NCBI GenBank assembly: GCA_027422505.1 | Contig: JAPQWV010000337.1 | Coordinates: 310,001-374,000, forward strand | Source: Craterostigma plantagineum | Lineage: Eukaryota; Streptophyta; Magnoliopsida; Lamiales; Linderniaceae | Length of the DNA: 64,000 nucleotides | Direction: 5' to 3' | Shown: positions 23,001-33,728 of the stretch, piece after piece | How positions within the stretch are numbered: position 1 is the first letter of the stretch | Layout: the number at the start of each line of letters is the position of its first letter | Notes under the pieces: model-generated | The model's database searches: none | What the model was told of the DNA's origin: nothing | Seen by the model: the letters and a program-made list of their open reading frames with translations, nothing else | Position numbers and translations under genes: made by a program

Positions 23001-26000
23001 TCAACATGCCAACATAGTCACAAGGTGTTGGAATCGTTTGACATCCAACGGTTTTGTGAAAATGTCGGCTAGTTGATCTTCGGTAGTGACGTAGTGCAAT
23101 TCAATCGTCCCTTGTTCAACATGTTCTTTGATGAAGTGGTGACGAATATCTATGTGTTTCGTTCTCGAGTGATGTACTGGATTACTCGTCATCGCAATCG
23201 CACTCTTTGAGTCACAATAAATGGGAATTTTATCAACATGAAAATTAAAATCTCGTAGTTGGGTTCTCATCCACAAAAGCTGTGAACAACAACTAGCGGT
23301 GGCGACATATTCTGCCTCCGTCGACGAAGTTGAGACACAGTTTTGTTTTCGAGACGACCAACTCACGAGTTTACCGCCCAAGAAGTGTGCAGCTCCAGAG
23401 GTGCTTTTTCTATCCATCTTGCATCCTGCGTAATCCGAGTCAGAGAATCCAACCAGCTTGAAGTCCGATCGAGTGGGGTACCACAAACCCAGATTGGGTG
23501 TTCCTTTGAGATAGCGGAGAATCCTTTTGACAGCAGTGAGATGGGATTCCTTCGGTGTAGCCTGAAAACGAGCGCAGATTCCTGTCGAGAGAACGATATC
23601 CGGTCGACTAGCAGTGAGGTACAGAAGAGAGCCTATTATCCCACGATAGACGGTTTGGTCGACGGGAGCACCAGATGGGTCCGCGTCGGGTCGGCCAGAG
23701 GGAGACATAGGTGTAGCAGCAGTCTTAGCATCCTTCATTCCATATTTCTCGAGGATGTCATGGATGTATTTGGACTGGTTGATGAAGATTCCGTCGGGGA
23801 GTTGTTTTACTTGAAGACCAAGAAAGAAATTCAGCTCGCCCATCATACTCATTTCGAATTTTTCTTCCATCAATTCTGCGAACTCTTCACACAGTTGTGG
23901 TTCAGTCGATCCAAAAATGATGTCATCGACATAAATCTGTACAATCATGATGTCAGGGTCACTCCGCTTGGTGAAGAGGGTTGTATCCAGAGATCCTTTC
24001 TTGAATCCAAACTGAACGAGGAAATCTGAAAGGACGTCATACCAAGTTCGGGGAGCCTGTTTTAGTCCGTAGAGAGCCTTGTAGAGTCGATATACGTGAT
24101 GAGGAAACTCTTCGCTCAAGAACCCTTCAGGTTGATCAACGTACACTTCTTCTTTGAGAAATCCATTCAGAAATGCAGTCTTCACATCCATTTGGTAGAC
24201 TTTAAAGTTCTTGTGAGCAGCAAAGGCAAGAAAAATTTGTATAGCTTCGATCCTGGCAACGGGGGCAAAAGTTTCATCGTAGTCGATGCCTTCTTGTTGG
24301 TCGTACCCTTTAGCCATAAGTCTTGCTTTATTGCGGATGACAACACCGTCTTCGTCCTTTTTGTTCTTGAAGATCCACTTCGTGCCGATAATGGATCTGT
24401 TGTGAGGGCGTGGTACGAGTTCCCAGACTTGTAAACGTTCAAACTGATTTATTTCCTCCTGCATTGCAATCAGCCAATCAGGATCGTTGAGAGCTTCAGC
24501 TACTCGTGATGGTTCGACTTGACTGAGATAGCAAGCAAACAGACTTTCATTCATCGTAGCTGAACGCGTCGAAACACCAGATGTGGGATCCCCAATAATC
24601 TGATCGGTAGGGTGAGAGCGAGCCCAAAGTGGTACATTTGTTTGTGAGGAGCTGGCCGCATTTGTATCGATTTGAGACTCATTAGATTGGGGTCCGGTGT
24701 CCGAAGAAGAGATCTCAATCGTATTAGATTGAGAGGGTTCAGCATCAGGATCAGCAATGTTCCCAGGGTTGGGTAAAATGTCGTCTTCATTGAGATTGAG
24801 TGCATCCAAGTTTGGAGGGACGACGTCATTGCCGATAGCTGGTGGTGTAGGTGGAGTGGGTGCAGCGGTAGGTTGAGTGGTGGCGGCGGGAGTCTTGGGA
24901 ACTGGATAGAAGTACTCGAAAAGCAGATCGAGATCCAGTTCACCAGAGTTGCCCTCAGATGAGGAAGTTCCCGCCGTTGAAGGTTGACCTTTTGTCAACG
25001 ACTGTAGAAGACCTGGTTCTGGACTAATATGAGCAGAAGCCATGAGGTCACCTTCGCTTTCGTCAAAGGTGACATTTGTGCTCTCAATGACAGATCGTTT
25101 CTCCTTAAGATAGACTCTGTATGCCTTCGAGTTTAGCGAATAACCAACAAAGATTCCTTCGAGTGCTTTTGGATCAAGCTTCCCAAGATGTTGGCGATCG
25201 TTGGCAACAAAACATCGGCATCCGAAAACCCTTAGATAAGATATATCTGGTATACGACGGTTGTTCAACATCTCGTATGGAGTGCGGTTGAATCTCTTGT
25301 GGATGGAAGCCCGGTTCTGCGTGTAACAGGCCGTTTGAATAGCTTCGCCCCAAAGAGAGTGAGGAAGGCCGGATTGGATGAGGAGAGTCCTAGCTGCTTC
25401 AACTAGTGTTCTATTCTTACGCTCAACGACACCATTCTGTTCCGGTGTCTTCACAGCTAAGAATTGCTGGGTGATGCCCTGAGTGGCATAGAAATCACCG
25501 AGTTTCTTATTCTTAAACTCAGTTCCGTTGTCAGTTCTGATAATCCGAACCTTCTGTTGATGAAGAGTTTGGGATGTAACAACAAACTCGATGATTATAT
25601 CAGGAACTTCATCTTTTGTACGAATGAGTTTCGTCCACGTATAGCGTGAAAAATCGTCGACAATCACAAGAATATACCGTCTTCCTCCGAGTGTGGCTGT
25701 AGGCATTGGTCCACACAGATCCATGTGTAAGAGCTCGAGGATGAGCTTAGAGGACGGTGTTTCCTTGGATATGTGAGACGATCGCTTCATCTTCCCCAAT
25801 TCACAGGCAGAGCAGAGGTGTTCCTTATGATATGTTAGTTGGGGTAGACCGTTGACGAGTTTATTCTGACGCAGTTTGTTGATAGTCTTGAAATTGAGAT
25901 GTGAAAGACGTCGGTGCCATAGATCATTCAACTTGGGTGCAGCCCGAGAGAGAAGGCATACTGGTCGAGAGGTCGTGAGATTGAGTACGTAGAGGTGAGA

Positions 26001-26321
26001 CGTGCGCGTTCCAGAAAGAAGTGGCAGTCCCGAGGCATCTATAATGCTGCAGATGTCAGACTCGAAGAGAACCTTGTATCCTTTGTCGCAGAAACGACCA
26101 ATGCTGAAGAGATTGTAGCTCAAACCCTCAACGTAAGAGATGCCCTTGATCGTCAGTTTGTCATGGACGAGATCACCAGTTCCGAAAATTGGCGCCATTT
26201 GACTGTTTCCGAAGGAGACCCTTCCGAGATAGCGCTCGGAGAAGTTGCTCAGCAGCTCCTTGTTCCCCGTCATGTGTGTGGAGCAACCCGAGTCTAGATA
26301 CCACACATGACAGACCTGCAA
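23001..26321 (-). CDS. pol: Pol of nested Sirevirus: protease, integrase, RT, RNase H (1,106 codons)
   Basis: Unbroken Copia polyprotein. Protease: [14 protein letters not shown] with Asp near residue 10. Integrase: HRRLSHLN and CSACELGK zinc finger near residues 136-175; core residues Asp (MDLCGPM, ~201), Asp ([10 protein letters not shown], ~265) and Glu ([10 protein letters not shown], ~300). A 200-residue Pro/Ser/Thr-rich linker follows. [30 protein letters not shown] and [11 protein letters not shown] near 797. RNase [19 protein letters not shown] and [14 protein letters not shown]. The first codon shown is TTG; there is no near ATG, and a TGA lies just upstream, so it must be made by readthrough, frameshift or splicing. 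A one-base loss close to the end gives MLAC-stop where the family has a few more residues. Confidence 0.95.
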   Translation of the reverse strand: MQVCHVWYLDSGCSTHMTGNKELLSNFSERYLGRVSFGNSQMAPIFGTGDLVHDKLTIKGISYVEGLSYNLFSIGRFCDKGYKVLFESDICSIIDASGLPLLSGTRTSHLYVLNLTTSRPVCLLSRAAPKLNDLWHRRLSHLNFKTINKLRQNKLVNGLPQLTYHKEHLCSACELGKMKRSSHISKETPSSKLILELLHMDLCGPMPTATLGGRRYILVIVDDFSRYTWTKLIRTKDEVPDIIIEFVVTSQTLHQQKVRIIRTDNGTEFKNKKLGDFYATQGITQQFLAVKTPEQNGVVERKNRTLVEAARTLLIQSGLPHSLWGEAIQTACYTQNRASIHKRFNRTPYEMLNNRRIPDISYLRVFGCRCFVANDRQHLGKLDPKALEGIFVGYSLNSKAYRVYLKEKRSVIESTNVTFDESEGDLMASAHISPEPGLLQSLTKGQPSTAGTSSSEGNSGELDLDLLFEYFYPVPKTPAATTQPTAAPTPPTPPAIGNDVVPPNLDALNLNEDDILPNPGNIADPDAEPSQSNTIEISSSDTGPQSNESQIDTNAASSSQTNVPLWARSHPTDQIIGDPTSGVSTRSATMNESLFACYLSQVEPSRVAEALNDPDWLIAMQEEINQFERLQVWELVPRPHNRSIIGTKWIFKNKKDEDGVVIRNKARLMAKGYDQQEGIDYDETFAPVARIEAIQIFLAFAAHKNFKVYQMDVKTAFLNGFLKEEVYVDQPEGFLSEEFPHHVYRLYKALYGLKQAPRTWYDVLSDFLVQFGFKKGSLDTTLFTKRSDPDIMIVQIYVDDIIFGSTEPQLCEEFAELMEEKFEMSMMGELNFFLGLQVKQLPDGIFINQSKYIHDILEKYGMKDAKTAATPMSPSGRPDADPSGAPVDQTVYRGIIGSLLYLTASRPDIVLSTGICARFQATPKESHLTAVKRILRYLKGTPNLGLWYPTRSDFKLVGFSDSDYAGCKMDRKSTSGAAHFLGGKLVSWSSRKQNCVSTSSTEAEYVATASCCSQLLWMRTQLRDFNFHVDKIPIYCDSKSAIAMTSNPVHHSRTKHIDIRHHFIKEHVEQGTIELHYVTTEDQLADIFTKPLDVKRFQHLVTMLAC

Positions 26322-26324
26322 TCA

Positions 26325-27467
26325 TCAGCAAATGTTGGGTCCCCGTTTACGGACGGGGCACTCTTGTGATACAAGTAAAATTTTCATGCGCTTAATGGGA
26401 AATGTGGATTCTGAATCAGATTGTGTAGAATCTAATTTAGCTTTCCCTTTGTCATTTGTTTGATGAGCCGGGATTATGGTTTTTCTAACCCATATTTTCC
26501 TAACTTGTGCTTGCATGTATGGCGCCTTATACATGAATTGGTGTGGGTAATGTGGTTGTTGTTTTCGTGCTTCGGTTTTGGTCGCCTTTGGCTTGCGAGT
26601 AGTAGGTGAGTTTGCGTTTGACGACGAAAGATGTTTTCGCTTGACCTTAGGTTTAGGCGAGATGGGAGAATTCAGAGACGTCGTAGAGAAGGTTCGCTTG
26701 CGAGGTCGGAGTGTTGCGTGTTCATGTGTTTCATATTCATGAAATCGTGGGAGAACAAAATCATTGCAGCAGCACATAGACATAAGTTTGGTAAAAGAAA
26801 GATAAGTTTTGGCAACATAATTGTCTATGACCTTCGGATAGTGGGATTCAGTACATAGAGAGGAAGGACGAATATAGGATGGTTTTTTCTTCTTGTCATC
26901 GAAGAGCGGGTTCTCCTTTATTTGATACGAACTGCCTTCCAGAGACGTCGAACTCACATTCCCTGTATCCATAAGAATACTAGAGTTAGTGTTAGAACAT
27001 ATGTCAGCTTCAGGAGTCATTTTCGTCGTCCTCTTACATTTACATGTTTGAGAATCGGGTACTTGACTCGATGTAGAGGGATAGTTTGTATTGGGAAATT
27101 GTTCTAGTGTGAAGATTTTGCTAAGTAGTTCATCTCGCTCTTTTGCAAAGGCCTTCCTTTCTACTTCTAGTTGTCGTTCTAGTTCTGCTATGAGTAGTAG
27201 TTTCTTAGGGATGTAGGTGCGAGAGAGCACATCTTGGAAAGCAACTTCCTGTTCTTTGGTTGGGAGTAAGGTTTCGACATCCTCCGAGAGTGAAGACATC
27301 TTAGTTTTATCTCTATTATTCAATTCTGTGTAGTCATACGCGATTTCTGCCCAATGAATGTTCTGTACTCTTTTTTCTTCTGAGATGACAGCGGAGGATG
27401 ATCTCACAAATGGCTTAAGCTGCGGGGGAGCACCATTTCTTGTTTGCAGGAACGTAGTGTTGCACAT
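26325..27467 (-). CDS. Gag-pol linker ORF of nested Sirevirus (380 codons)
   Basis: Open frame between gag and pol, ending at the TGA just before pol. The N-terminal part shares FLQT...AYDYTELNNRDKTK with the outer linker. The middle has a coiled-coil-like segment (LIAELERQLEVERKAFAKER); the C-terminal half is Lys/Arg-rich with a KIWVRK motif. No catalytic motif is visible. Conservation of position and ends in two diverged elements argues that it is a real product, perhaps the C-terminal part of gag or an N-terminal extension of Pol with RNA-binding character. Function unknown. Confidence 0.7.
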   Translation of the reverse strand: MCNTTFLQTRNGAPPQLKPFVRSSSAVISEEKRVQNIHWAEIAYDYTELNNRDKTKMSSLSEDVETLLPTKEQEVAFQDVLSRTYIPKKLLLIAELERQLEVERKAFAKERDELLSKIFTLEQFPNTNYPSTSSQVPDSQTCKCKRTTKMTPEADICSNTNSSILMDTGNVSSTSLEGSSYQIKENPLFDDKKKKPSYIRPSSLCTESHYPKVIDNYVAKTYLSFTKLMSMCCCNDFVLPRFHEYETHEHATLRPRKRTFSTTSLNSPISPKPKVKRKHLSSSNANSPTTRKPKATKTEARKQQPHYPHQFMYKAPYMQAQVRKIWVRKTIIPAHQTNDKGKAKLDSTQSDSESTFPIKRMKILLVSQECPVRKRGPNIC

Positions 27468-27484
27468 GTTATATCTTTTAACTG

Positions 27485-29266
27485 TTAGCGGTGTTGGATT
27501 GCAATTGCTAGACAGTCCGATCCCCCCCGGGCGTTGTAGAATTCTGTTTCAACTGGTTGGTTCAATAGGCATAAGATGCGTGAGTTTTCGTTTCTAAGGT
27601 GAAGTTGCTCTTCAAGTTCTTTCACCTTTCGGTACAGCCTAACTCTTTCCTTGGTAAGTAGTTCATATTGGGATGCAGTTAGGAGACGAGATGTTTCGCA
27701 TAAACTGATGGCCAGAGTGGTTTCCTTCACCTTATTCTCACTTTGCTTATTCTTGCTTTGCAGACGTTTGACTAACGCTTCAGAGGCCATTAGACGTTCG
27801 TTTGCACAAGCAAGCTCTTCTAATTTTAAACTAAGTAATGCATAGTTGTTTTCAAATTTTAGCTTAAGTTCTCATACTCCCTAGCGTCTACGGTGGGTTT
27901 TTTAATAGTGTGACGGTGATTGAACACATCATCGAGTTGCGAGATTCGTACCTCTGACTCGGCGTTGGTAGGAGTCTTAGCTGCGTTCTCATCGGTGTTG
28001 GTCATCTCTTCGTCTCCGTCATGTTCGACCAGCCTTGCCATGCAGCAATCTTCATCCTGAGACTCCTCGTCTTCTAAAGTGTCGTTCACCCATTCAGCTT
28101 CTTCAGTAAGCAGAACTTTGCCACTTTCCATTTTGCGGGTCATTCTGGCCTTACGGTCGTAGTAGCCTGAGTCCTTCACGCGTGGGGCGTGGCATTCCTT
28201 GGCAAAGTGGCCTGTCTTTCCACATCGAAAGCACTTCACAGACTTTTGAGGTGCTGAGTCCTCCTCTTTCTTTATCGGCTTTGATTCTTCCGTGGGAGTG
28301 GTCTTTTTGTTGCCGCTAAAGGTCCTTTGGCGATTGGAGGAGGATGAGGATTTTTTCCCGATCTTCTTTGTGACCATCTTTGTGAGCATTGCCAGTTGTT
28401 TGCGTAGATCACGAACATCTTCATCCGATTCTGTATCAGCTTCGGATCCTGAAGAGGCATCAGATACAACAGCTGGTAGCTTCCCTTTGTTCTGTTTGGC
28501 CTTAGAGGTGGAAGATCGTTCGGTAGTCTTGTTTGAGAGGAGAGCCAGCGGATCGACTCTAGTGTTGTTAGACTGAGGTTGCACGTAATGAGCATAGGTA
28601 GATAGGCTGTCGTAGAGAGCATGAATGGAGGTGTTGGAGAGGTCCTTACTCTGAATCATCATAACAGTTGCATTTCCCCAATGTGGTTTGAGGCTACCAA
28701 GGAAGCGGTTGTTGATATCGAATTTGTCCCTCGAGATCCTGGCTTTCTTGAGTTCATTGATGACCTTTAAGTAACGGAGATATGTGTCACGCAGCTCCTC
28801 TCCTTCATAGGCTTGGAAATGTTCATACTGTGAGAGACATGCTGATTTCCTCCCCTGAGCACTCTCAGTTGTGCCTGCCATAATTTCTACGAGTTCATCC
28901 CATATTTCCTTAGCAGTTGTGCAGCACTCGATGTGAGCGTATACTTCGTTGCCCATAGCCTGGAAGAGGTATCCTTTGGCAGTCTCGTCGGCCTGTACGC
29001 GAGCCTCTTCATCCTCATTGATGGGACCGGCGTTCATCCATGGGAGGGTTTGCGTTTGGCTGTGCAGGGATGATCGTCCAGAATTGTGCTGGACCATTGA
29101 AGATGGAGTCCAGTAGGTATTGAGAGAGTGGTGCGCCTTTGTTCCTGATGAACGTGAGGAACCGGTTTGTCCAAATGCTGTAGTCGCCTTGTCGCAGCAT
29201 CGGCGGTCTGGTGTCGGAGCCCACTGTTGAGATGTCATTTGTGGTAGACATGGTTGGTGCAGTCAA
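27485..29266 (-). pseudogene. gag: Gag of nested Sirevirus (frame changes near 29040 and 27865)
   Basis: The start near 29266 reads MTAPTMSTTNDISTVGSDTR and the conserved PPMLRQGDYSIWTNRFL block; the frame changes near 29040. The long middle part (to 27859) has the UBN2-type gag domain (TAKGYLFQAMGNEVYAHIEC, LGSLKPHW), a Ser/Lys-rich stretch, a CCHC zinc knuckle (CFRCGKTGHFAKECHAP), and an acidic tail. A second frame change near 27865 leads to a coiled coil (LLTKERVRLYRKVKELEEQL) ending FLNQPVETEFYN-like at 27485, as in the outer gag. Two single-base events therefore separate it from an open gene, unless one of them is a programmed frameshift. Confidence 0.88.
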
Positions 29267-30666
29267 ATCGTCCGTGGTTTTGATCTTGTATAGATAAGAG
29301 AGTTAGTATCGAACGAGATGAGAAAGATGAGTTTAACGAGTAGATCTTGTGAAAAATCGTTTAAAGAATTTCTTAGAACTAAGTGAACGTGTGTGATGGT
29401 CGATAATGTATGAATGAGAAATATATCTTGAAATTAGGAGAAGTTCTAGAAATTTAAATCGAGACTTGAGGAGCAAAATAAATTTTATGTCAAAAGTGGT
29501 CTAGGGTGATAGGACTGAAGTGTAACAATCAAGACTTTGTAAAGTTCGACAAAAAAAATTTCAACTCGAAAAAAAATTTGAACCCGAGAAAAAAAAATTT
29601 AACACATCAGAAAAATTCGCAGTTTTGAAGTGACGTTTTTATGTGTTGCGAAATTTTCAACTTAACCTGTGATTGTATGAAGAATTACCCGAGAAATTAT
29701 GTGTTGAGAAATTTCGGTGTTTGTGAGTTTAAGGATTTCTCGGATTTTTAAAGGGTTCAGTTGAAAATTTCTCGGACTTTAAAACTTCGCATGTGAGAAT
29801 GATTCTCAGTTGAGAGTTTTAAAGCTTGACAAGAAAAATTTCGCAAGTTGTAAAATTTCGCATCGAGAGTTGAAGTGTGGTTTTAGGAAATTTTCTCGAA
29901 TTGAAAGAGACGTGGTTTTGAAAAACTTTCTCGGTCTTGAAAAATTTCTCGGATATAAAGATTTCAAAAAGTTCTAGGCTGAAATTTCGCGGCTCAGAAA
30001 AATTCGCGGAATGAGCTTTCTTGGAAATAAAGTTTCTCGGATTTTAAAGAGTACGAAGTTGAGAAAAATTGGGTCTAAGAGAAATTTTTCGCGGTTTTGG
30101 AAAAAAAATGAAGTGACAGTGAAGTGAATTTTTTTTTTCGCGGTTTTAAAAATTCTCGGAATCAACTTCGCGGATATGAAACTTTCGCGGATTTGAACAA
30201 TTCAGCAAAAAGTTTCGCGGGCAAGAACATCAATGTACTGTTCCATTGCTTGTCGCGATTTTTTGCCAGAAAACCGTCCGTTTTCACTCAGATCTCAACC
30301 AAAATCGCTCAAACTTGATCCTAAACTTCAGAAATTCTTCCCTAAACACATAATCGACCGATTTGTGAGCTAAAAACAACAAAAAATAGGTCAGATCGAC
30401 CAAAAATAGAGAATGGCCGAGATGTCCTTTTCTGAAGAGTTTTTGCTTCGATCTTGCTCAAAACTCGTTAAAACTGATCCAAAAGTGTTCTAAAAACATT
30501 TTAGGCGTAGAATCGATCTTGGGGAAGGTTTTAAAAACAAAAACAAAGCATTAAAACCCCAAAACGAGTTCAAAATGCCCGAAAGTGATTTTTGCCCAAA
30601 ACACCTTTGATCTTTCTCGGAATCGAACGAAACTGGATTCAAATCAATGCAGATCGATCCACGTTT
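29267..30666 (-). repeat. Untranslated leader with CGCGAAA / CGAGAAA motif array, nested element
   Basis: About 1.4 kb between primer site and gag. From 29520 to 30260 it is filled with AAATTTCGCGG, TTTCTCGGA and related motifs. No gene. Counterpart of the leader array of the outer element. Confidence 0.8.
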
Positions 30667-30678
30667 TCTCTGATACCA
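30667..30678 (-). other. Primer binding site, nested Sirevirus
   Basis: TGGTATCAGAGA on the minus strand, two bases after the 5' LTR; initiator Met-tRNA type. Confidence 0.9.
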
Positions 30679-30680
30679 CT

Positions 30681-30976
30681 TGTTGGTCCCGAATGCACCA
30701 AACAAGGAATCAAAGAGGCTTAGATGGAATGAAAAGGGAGTATTCTCACCTTCGAGTGTGTGTATTGTGTGAAAAACTAGATTTAGCCTTTGATCTTTGA
30801 TTACTTTCAAAAGTGAGTTGGTAAAACCTTATATACCACATTAACCCTAGGTATATTAAGGCCCAATCACTAAATATAAAATAATTACATTATAGTCCTA
30901 AGCCTAAGCTAAAGGATAATTACAAAATAAATCCTAAGACTCAAACTATTGACACAATCAATTAAATATCCTAACA
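30681..30976 (-). repeat. 5' LTR, nested Sirevirus
   Basis: 296 bases, TG...CA ends, flanked by the CACTC duplication at 30977-30981 and by the primer site. Confidence 0.94.
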
Positions 30977-30981
30977 CACTC

Positions 30982-32638
30982 CTGAACCCAGTCCATACAA
31001 CATGCCTCTACTTGAGCTCTTCGACGTAGTATCTCCCGAATTATCGAACTCGACAATCAGCGGACTCCGGACGAAGAAGATTTCTACAAAAAGCTGATTA
31101 AAGGCGGAATCATACCTGACCCATCCACATGTAGTCAGGAAGGCTCAAGACAGAAACGTCGTCATGACGATCCTGACGACCAAGATCGCCCTGAGGGGGA
31201 GAAGAGACCAAGAGTCATGTATCCGGTCACTCGCGGCGGACGAGGGCGCGGGGTTCTAACTCGTGGAGGCGGTTCTTCCCGACAATCCAACCCACCACCA
31301 AGGTCCTCTAGGGGCAGACAAGCTACGCCAGGGCCGAACCAGACAATTTCCCTTGGCGAAGTCGAATCTGGCTCCTTGAGGATTTCCACCCAATCAGTCC
31401 AAACAACCACAACCCCACATCTCACAAGTCAGATAAGTCCCCAAACTTCCATCCCATCCCTTCAGATCGACAATCCAGACACCTTAGTCGAAGAACTTTA
31501 CAATCCACATGATGTTGTGGAGAGGTACATCTTTGGCGAGGAATGGAGAACTCATCCTGTTAATCCGATTATGGCCAGAAACCTTATGGACAATGCTAGA
31601 TACTTTCTCTCGAAAGCTAACATTAGTCTAATTCGTCTTGAAGATGAGGAGCTCGAGGAAGGAGAAGACTACGAAGCAGAGATACCCGAACTTCCAAAAC
31701 TTCTGCAACACACGGTCATAGACGAGGATTGCCCTCCAGATACACACAAAGGAATTGACGAGCTACAACTTCCATGGAAAAATGTGAAGGTTAATGCTCC
31801 TTTTGAAGAAGAAATATGAAGGAAAATCTGGAGGAGGGAAGATAAGATCTTGAAGGTGGATGAGCTTGACCTCAGAGGTTTAACGCATTTCCCACGATCA
31901 AAAGCCGTTCTGTACCTGCTGTCTATCCGTCGAACACTGTGTTCAGAGGAAAAGGAACGAACGTCGATGATCTCCGAAGACTTGAGGCAAAACAGCCCAG
32001 AATCATTCTGACTGTTCGAAAGGAGCGATTTGGAGACATTGATTTCCCTATTTACATTGTACGACGTGAAGATAATTCAGCTGAAGAACTGAATGAAGGG
32101 GATCGATCAATTAGTAGGGGATTATAGGAGGCTTGGAGTACTCAGGACTCCAGAATTAAGGATGGGCTATGCTTCATTAAAAAGGTTCATGTTGCGTCAA
32201 GTCAAGTTCAACTCTACACATGACCTCCAAATGGCACTTGAAAGCAACATAAAAAGAGTGAATCTCACGAAGCCCTCCTTTGAAGCACCTGAGTCAGAGA
32301 GCTACGGAGAAGGCCATATCTTTGATGGAGAAGACCCTTCAGTAATCTACATCAATTACAAGGGAGAGAAGAGACTGATGAGAAGATTAGAAATCCACAA
32401 GTTCTGTGATGGAACTCTCCGTATTATTCTTGCTAACCTCAAGAGGATCGTAGAGGAAGTGAGAGAAGTAGAATCTGAAGTACAAGAGAAGTATCATAAG
32501 ATGATCGAAATCATCTCCGACAAAATCTCCTTTCGTAGAAGATTGAGATCATATGAATTAAGACTTGGACTCAGAAGATCAGCCTACGAACTTCTGGAAC
32601 CTCGGCCTCCTCCTCGCTCGAAGAAAAAGAAGACTTGA
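30982..32638 (+). pseudogene. Env-like ORF of outer Sirevirus, 3' part
   Basis: Continuation of the ORF split at 16697. After a frame change near 31060 the readable parts align with the C-terminal domain of the nested env-like protein: an Arg/Gly-rich basic patch, then VERYIFGEEWRTHPVNP, LPWKNVKVNAPFEEEI (TGA at about 31817-31819), KRFMLRQVKFNSTHDLQMA and ELRLGLRR near the end. It stops at 32636-32638, 45 bases before the 3' LTR. Several stops and shifts between 31819 and 32100 make it non-functional. Confidence 0.8.
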
Positions 32639-32672
32639 AGACTTAGATAGGTTTATTTGTAATTTGGACACC

Positions 32673-32683
32673 TAGGGGGAGAA
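32673..32683 (+). other. Polypurine tract, outer Sirevirus
   Basis: TAGGGGGAGAA directly before the 3' LTR. Confidence 0.85.
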
Positions 32684-32984
32684 TGTTAGGAATATTTTAG
32701 AAGTGTCCAAAATATTTGTTCTAAGTCTTGTTAGTTCTTTACTATGTTTTTATACGTTATACTTCGGTTAGATGGGTTGTAGTTGTAATGGGTTTGTTAG
32801 GGGCCCAATGGGCTTAAATACCTTACAGGTATTTAAGCTTAAACCCTAACTATCACTAATCAAGTTTTCCATTATTCAAATCTCTAAAAACACACATACG
32901 CCTCCAAAGCACTATTCACAGAAAATCTCAAAGCTTTAATCCATTGAAGTTAATCTGTGCATTTTGGATAATCTGGATTTTACA
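32684..32984 (+). repeat. 3' LTR, outer Sirevirus
   Basis: 301 bases, TGTTAGG...TTTTACA, followed by CACCT at 32985-32989. It differs from the 5' LTR by two substitutions and a one-base deletion inside the central palindrome. Confidence 0.93.
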
Positions 32985-33099
32985 CACCTTTATTTATTGA
33001 ATCTGTTGTTGCACTGTCTGCCAGACATAATTCTTTGCCATTCGTACGAGAAACGTCAGTTTTCTTAAAAGCAAAAAAAAAGTAAAATAATATTAAGAG

Positions 33100-33632
33100 A
33101 AATATTCATACAATGGATAAATTAAAATATTATTGATAAAATTCTATTACATCAATATAATTGAAAAGACTTCTTAGATATTTCTAGGATTATCACCTTC
33201 AGGGTAATTTACAATAGTTTCACCTTCGGGGTGATTACCACTAGTTTCACCTTCAGGGTTACTTTTCAAAGAAATCAACGTTTTAAAAGTAAAATCAACA
33301 AAGCCAATGTCTCTAGATCAAGATATCTAAGAACGTTTATATCGACATTTTCTCCTTTCTCTTCAAGGATGCTTGATAGAGGTGAACAAATATTTTTGCG
33401 TATGACAGATACGTGACCAATGGCCTTTCAAGCCGCAACAATCTTTTGCATACGACAGGTACGTGATCAATGATCTTTCAAACCGCAATGATGGCATTCT
33501 TTTTTCAATTTCCTTTATTGTCTTAACGAGACCATTTGCATCTAGATGAATTCCAGCATCTAGGATTCGTGGCAAGTAATTCTCCCTGAGATATCAAGAG
33601 CAAATGGATTCGATTTTTGCGAGGTTAGCCAT
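33100..33632 (-). pseudogene. Gag remnant of an older Copia element, internally deleted
   Basis: On the minus strand the ATG at 33630-33632 starts MANLAKIES, then after a stop YLRENYLPRILDAGIHLDA and GLVKTIKE. This N-terminal block is familiar from a widespread plant Copia gag family. Most of the gag is then missing; a zinc-knuckle-like stretch follows (CCGLKGHWSRICHTQKYL near 33420) and a decayed tail. Two copies of the knuckle segment lie in tandem. Position downstream of a primer site and LTR confirms the orientation. Confidence 0.7.
33398..33489 (-). repeat. Tandem duplication of the gag zinc-knuckle segment (~49 base period)
   Basis: The plus-strand block around GACAGATACGTGACCAATGG (33404) is repeated about 49 bases later with scattered substitutions. 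On the minus strand both encode C-G-L-K-x-H; one copy carries a stop. Confidence 0.75.
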
Positions 33633-33714
33633 AATGAAAATGTGTAGTAGATAAACGTAAAGTAGAACGTACCGAACTTATTCAAGTATAGAAACGACGG
33701 CCTTGGCTACAGAG

Positions 33715-33726
33715 TCGTGCTGATAA
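33715..33726 (-). other. Primer-site region of older Copia element
   Basis: Minus strand TTATCAGCACGA right after the LTR end ACAACACG, a sequence commonly seen at the start of the internal region in one class of plant Copia elements. Confidence 0.6.
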
Positions 33727-33728
33727 CG

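Larger units (their letters stand above)
16698..30976 (-). mobile_element. Nested Sirevirus-like Copia retrotransposon (minus strand)
   Basis: A complete 14,279 base element on the minus strand with LTRs at 30681-30976 (5') and 16698-16991 (3'), a primer site, a purine tract and a perfect CACTC duplication. Gene order read on the minus strand: leader, gag, linker ORF, pol, multiple-polypurine region, GCGAA array, very large env-like ORF. It belongs to the same broad group as the outer element (same order, alignable proteins, LTRs both starting TGTTAGGA on the sense strand) but is a different family, since LTR interiors and env linkers are unlike. LTRs differ by about three substitutions and one 2-base indel. 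Confidence 0.94.
4832..32984 (+). mobile_element. Outer Sirevirus-like Copia LTR retrotransposon, interrupted by a nested element
   Basis: Two ~300 base LTRs, a CACCT duplication, a TGGTATCAGAGC primer site, a purine tract before the 3' LTR, and Copia gene order (protease, integrase, RT, RNase H) define a complete element. Without the nested element (16698-30976) and its duplicated CACTC it is about 13.9 kb, long for Copia. Sirevirus traits: long gag with zinc knuckle and coiled coil, an extra large ORF after pol, and repeated polypurine tracts between them. The two LTRs differ by about two substitutions and one single-base indel in ~301 bases, yet the coding regions carry many frameshifts and stops. 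It may therefore have been mobilised in trans, or the stops may predate insertion. Confidence 0.92.

Noticed and set aside
23343..24434. Plus-strand ORFs of 112-228 codons
   Set aside because: Antisense to the catalytic part of the nested pol; codons follow the pol frame.
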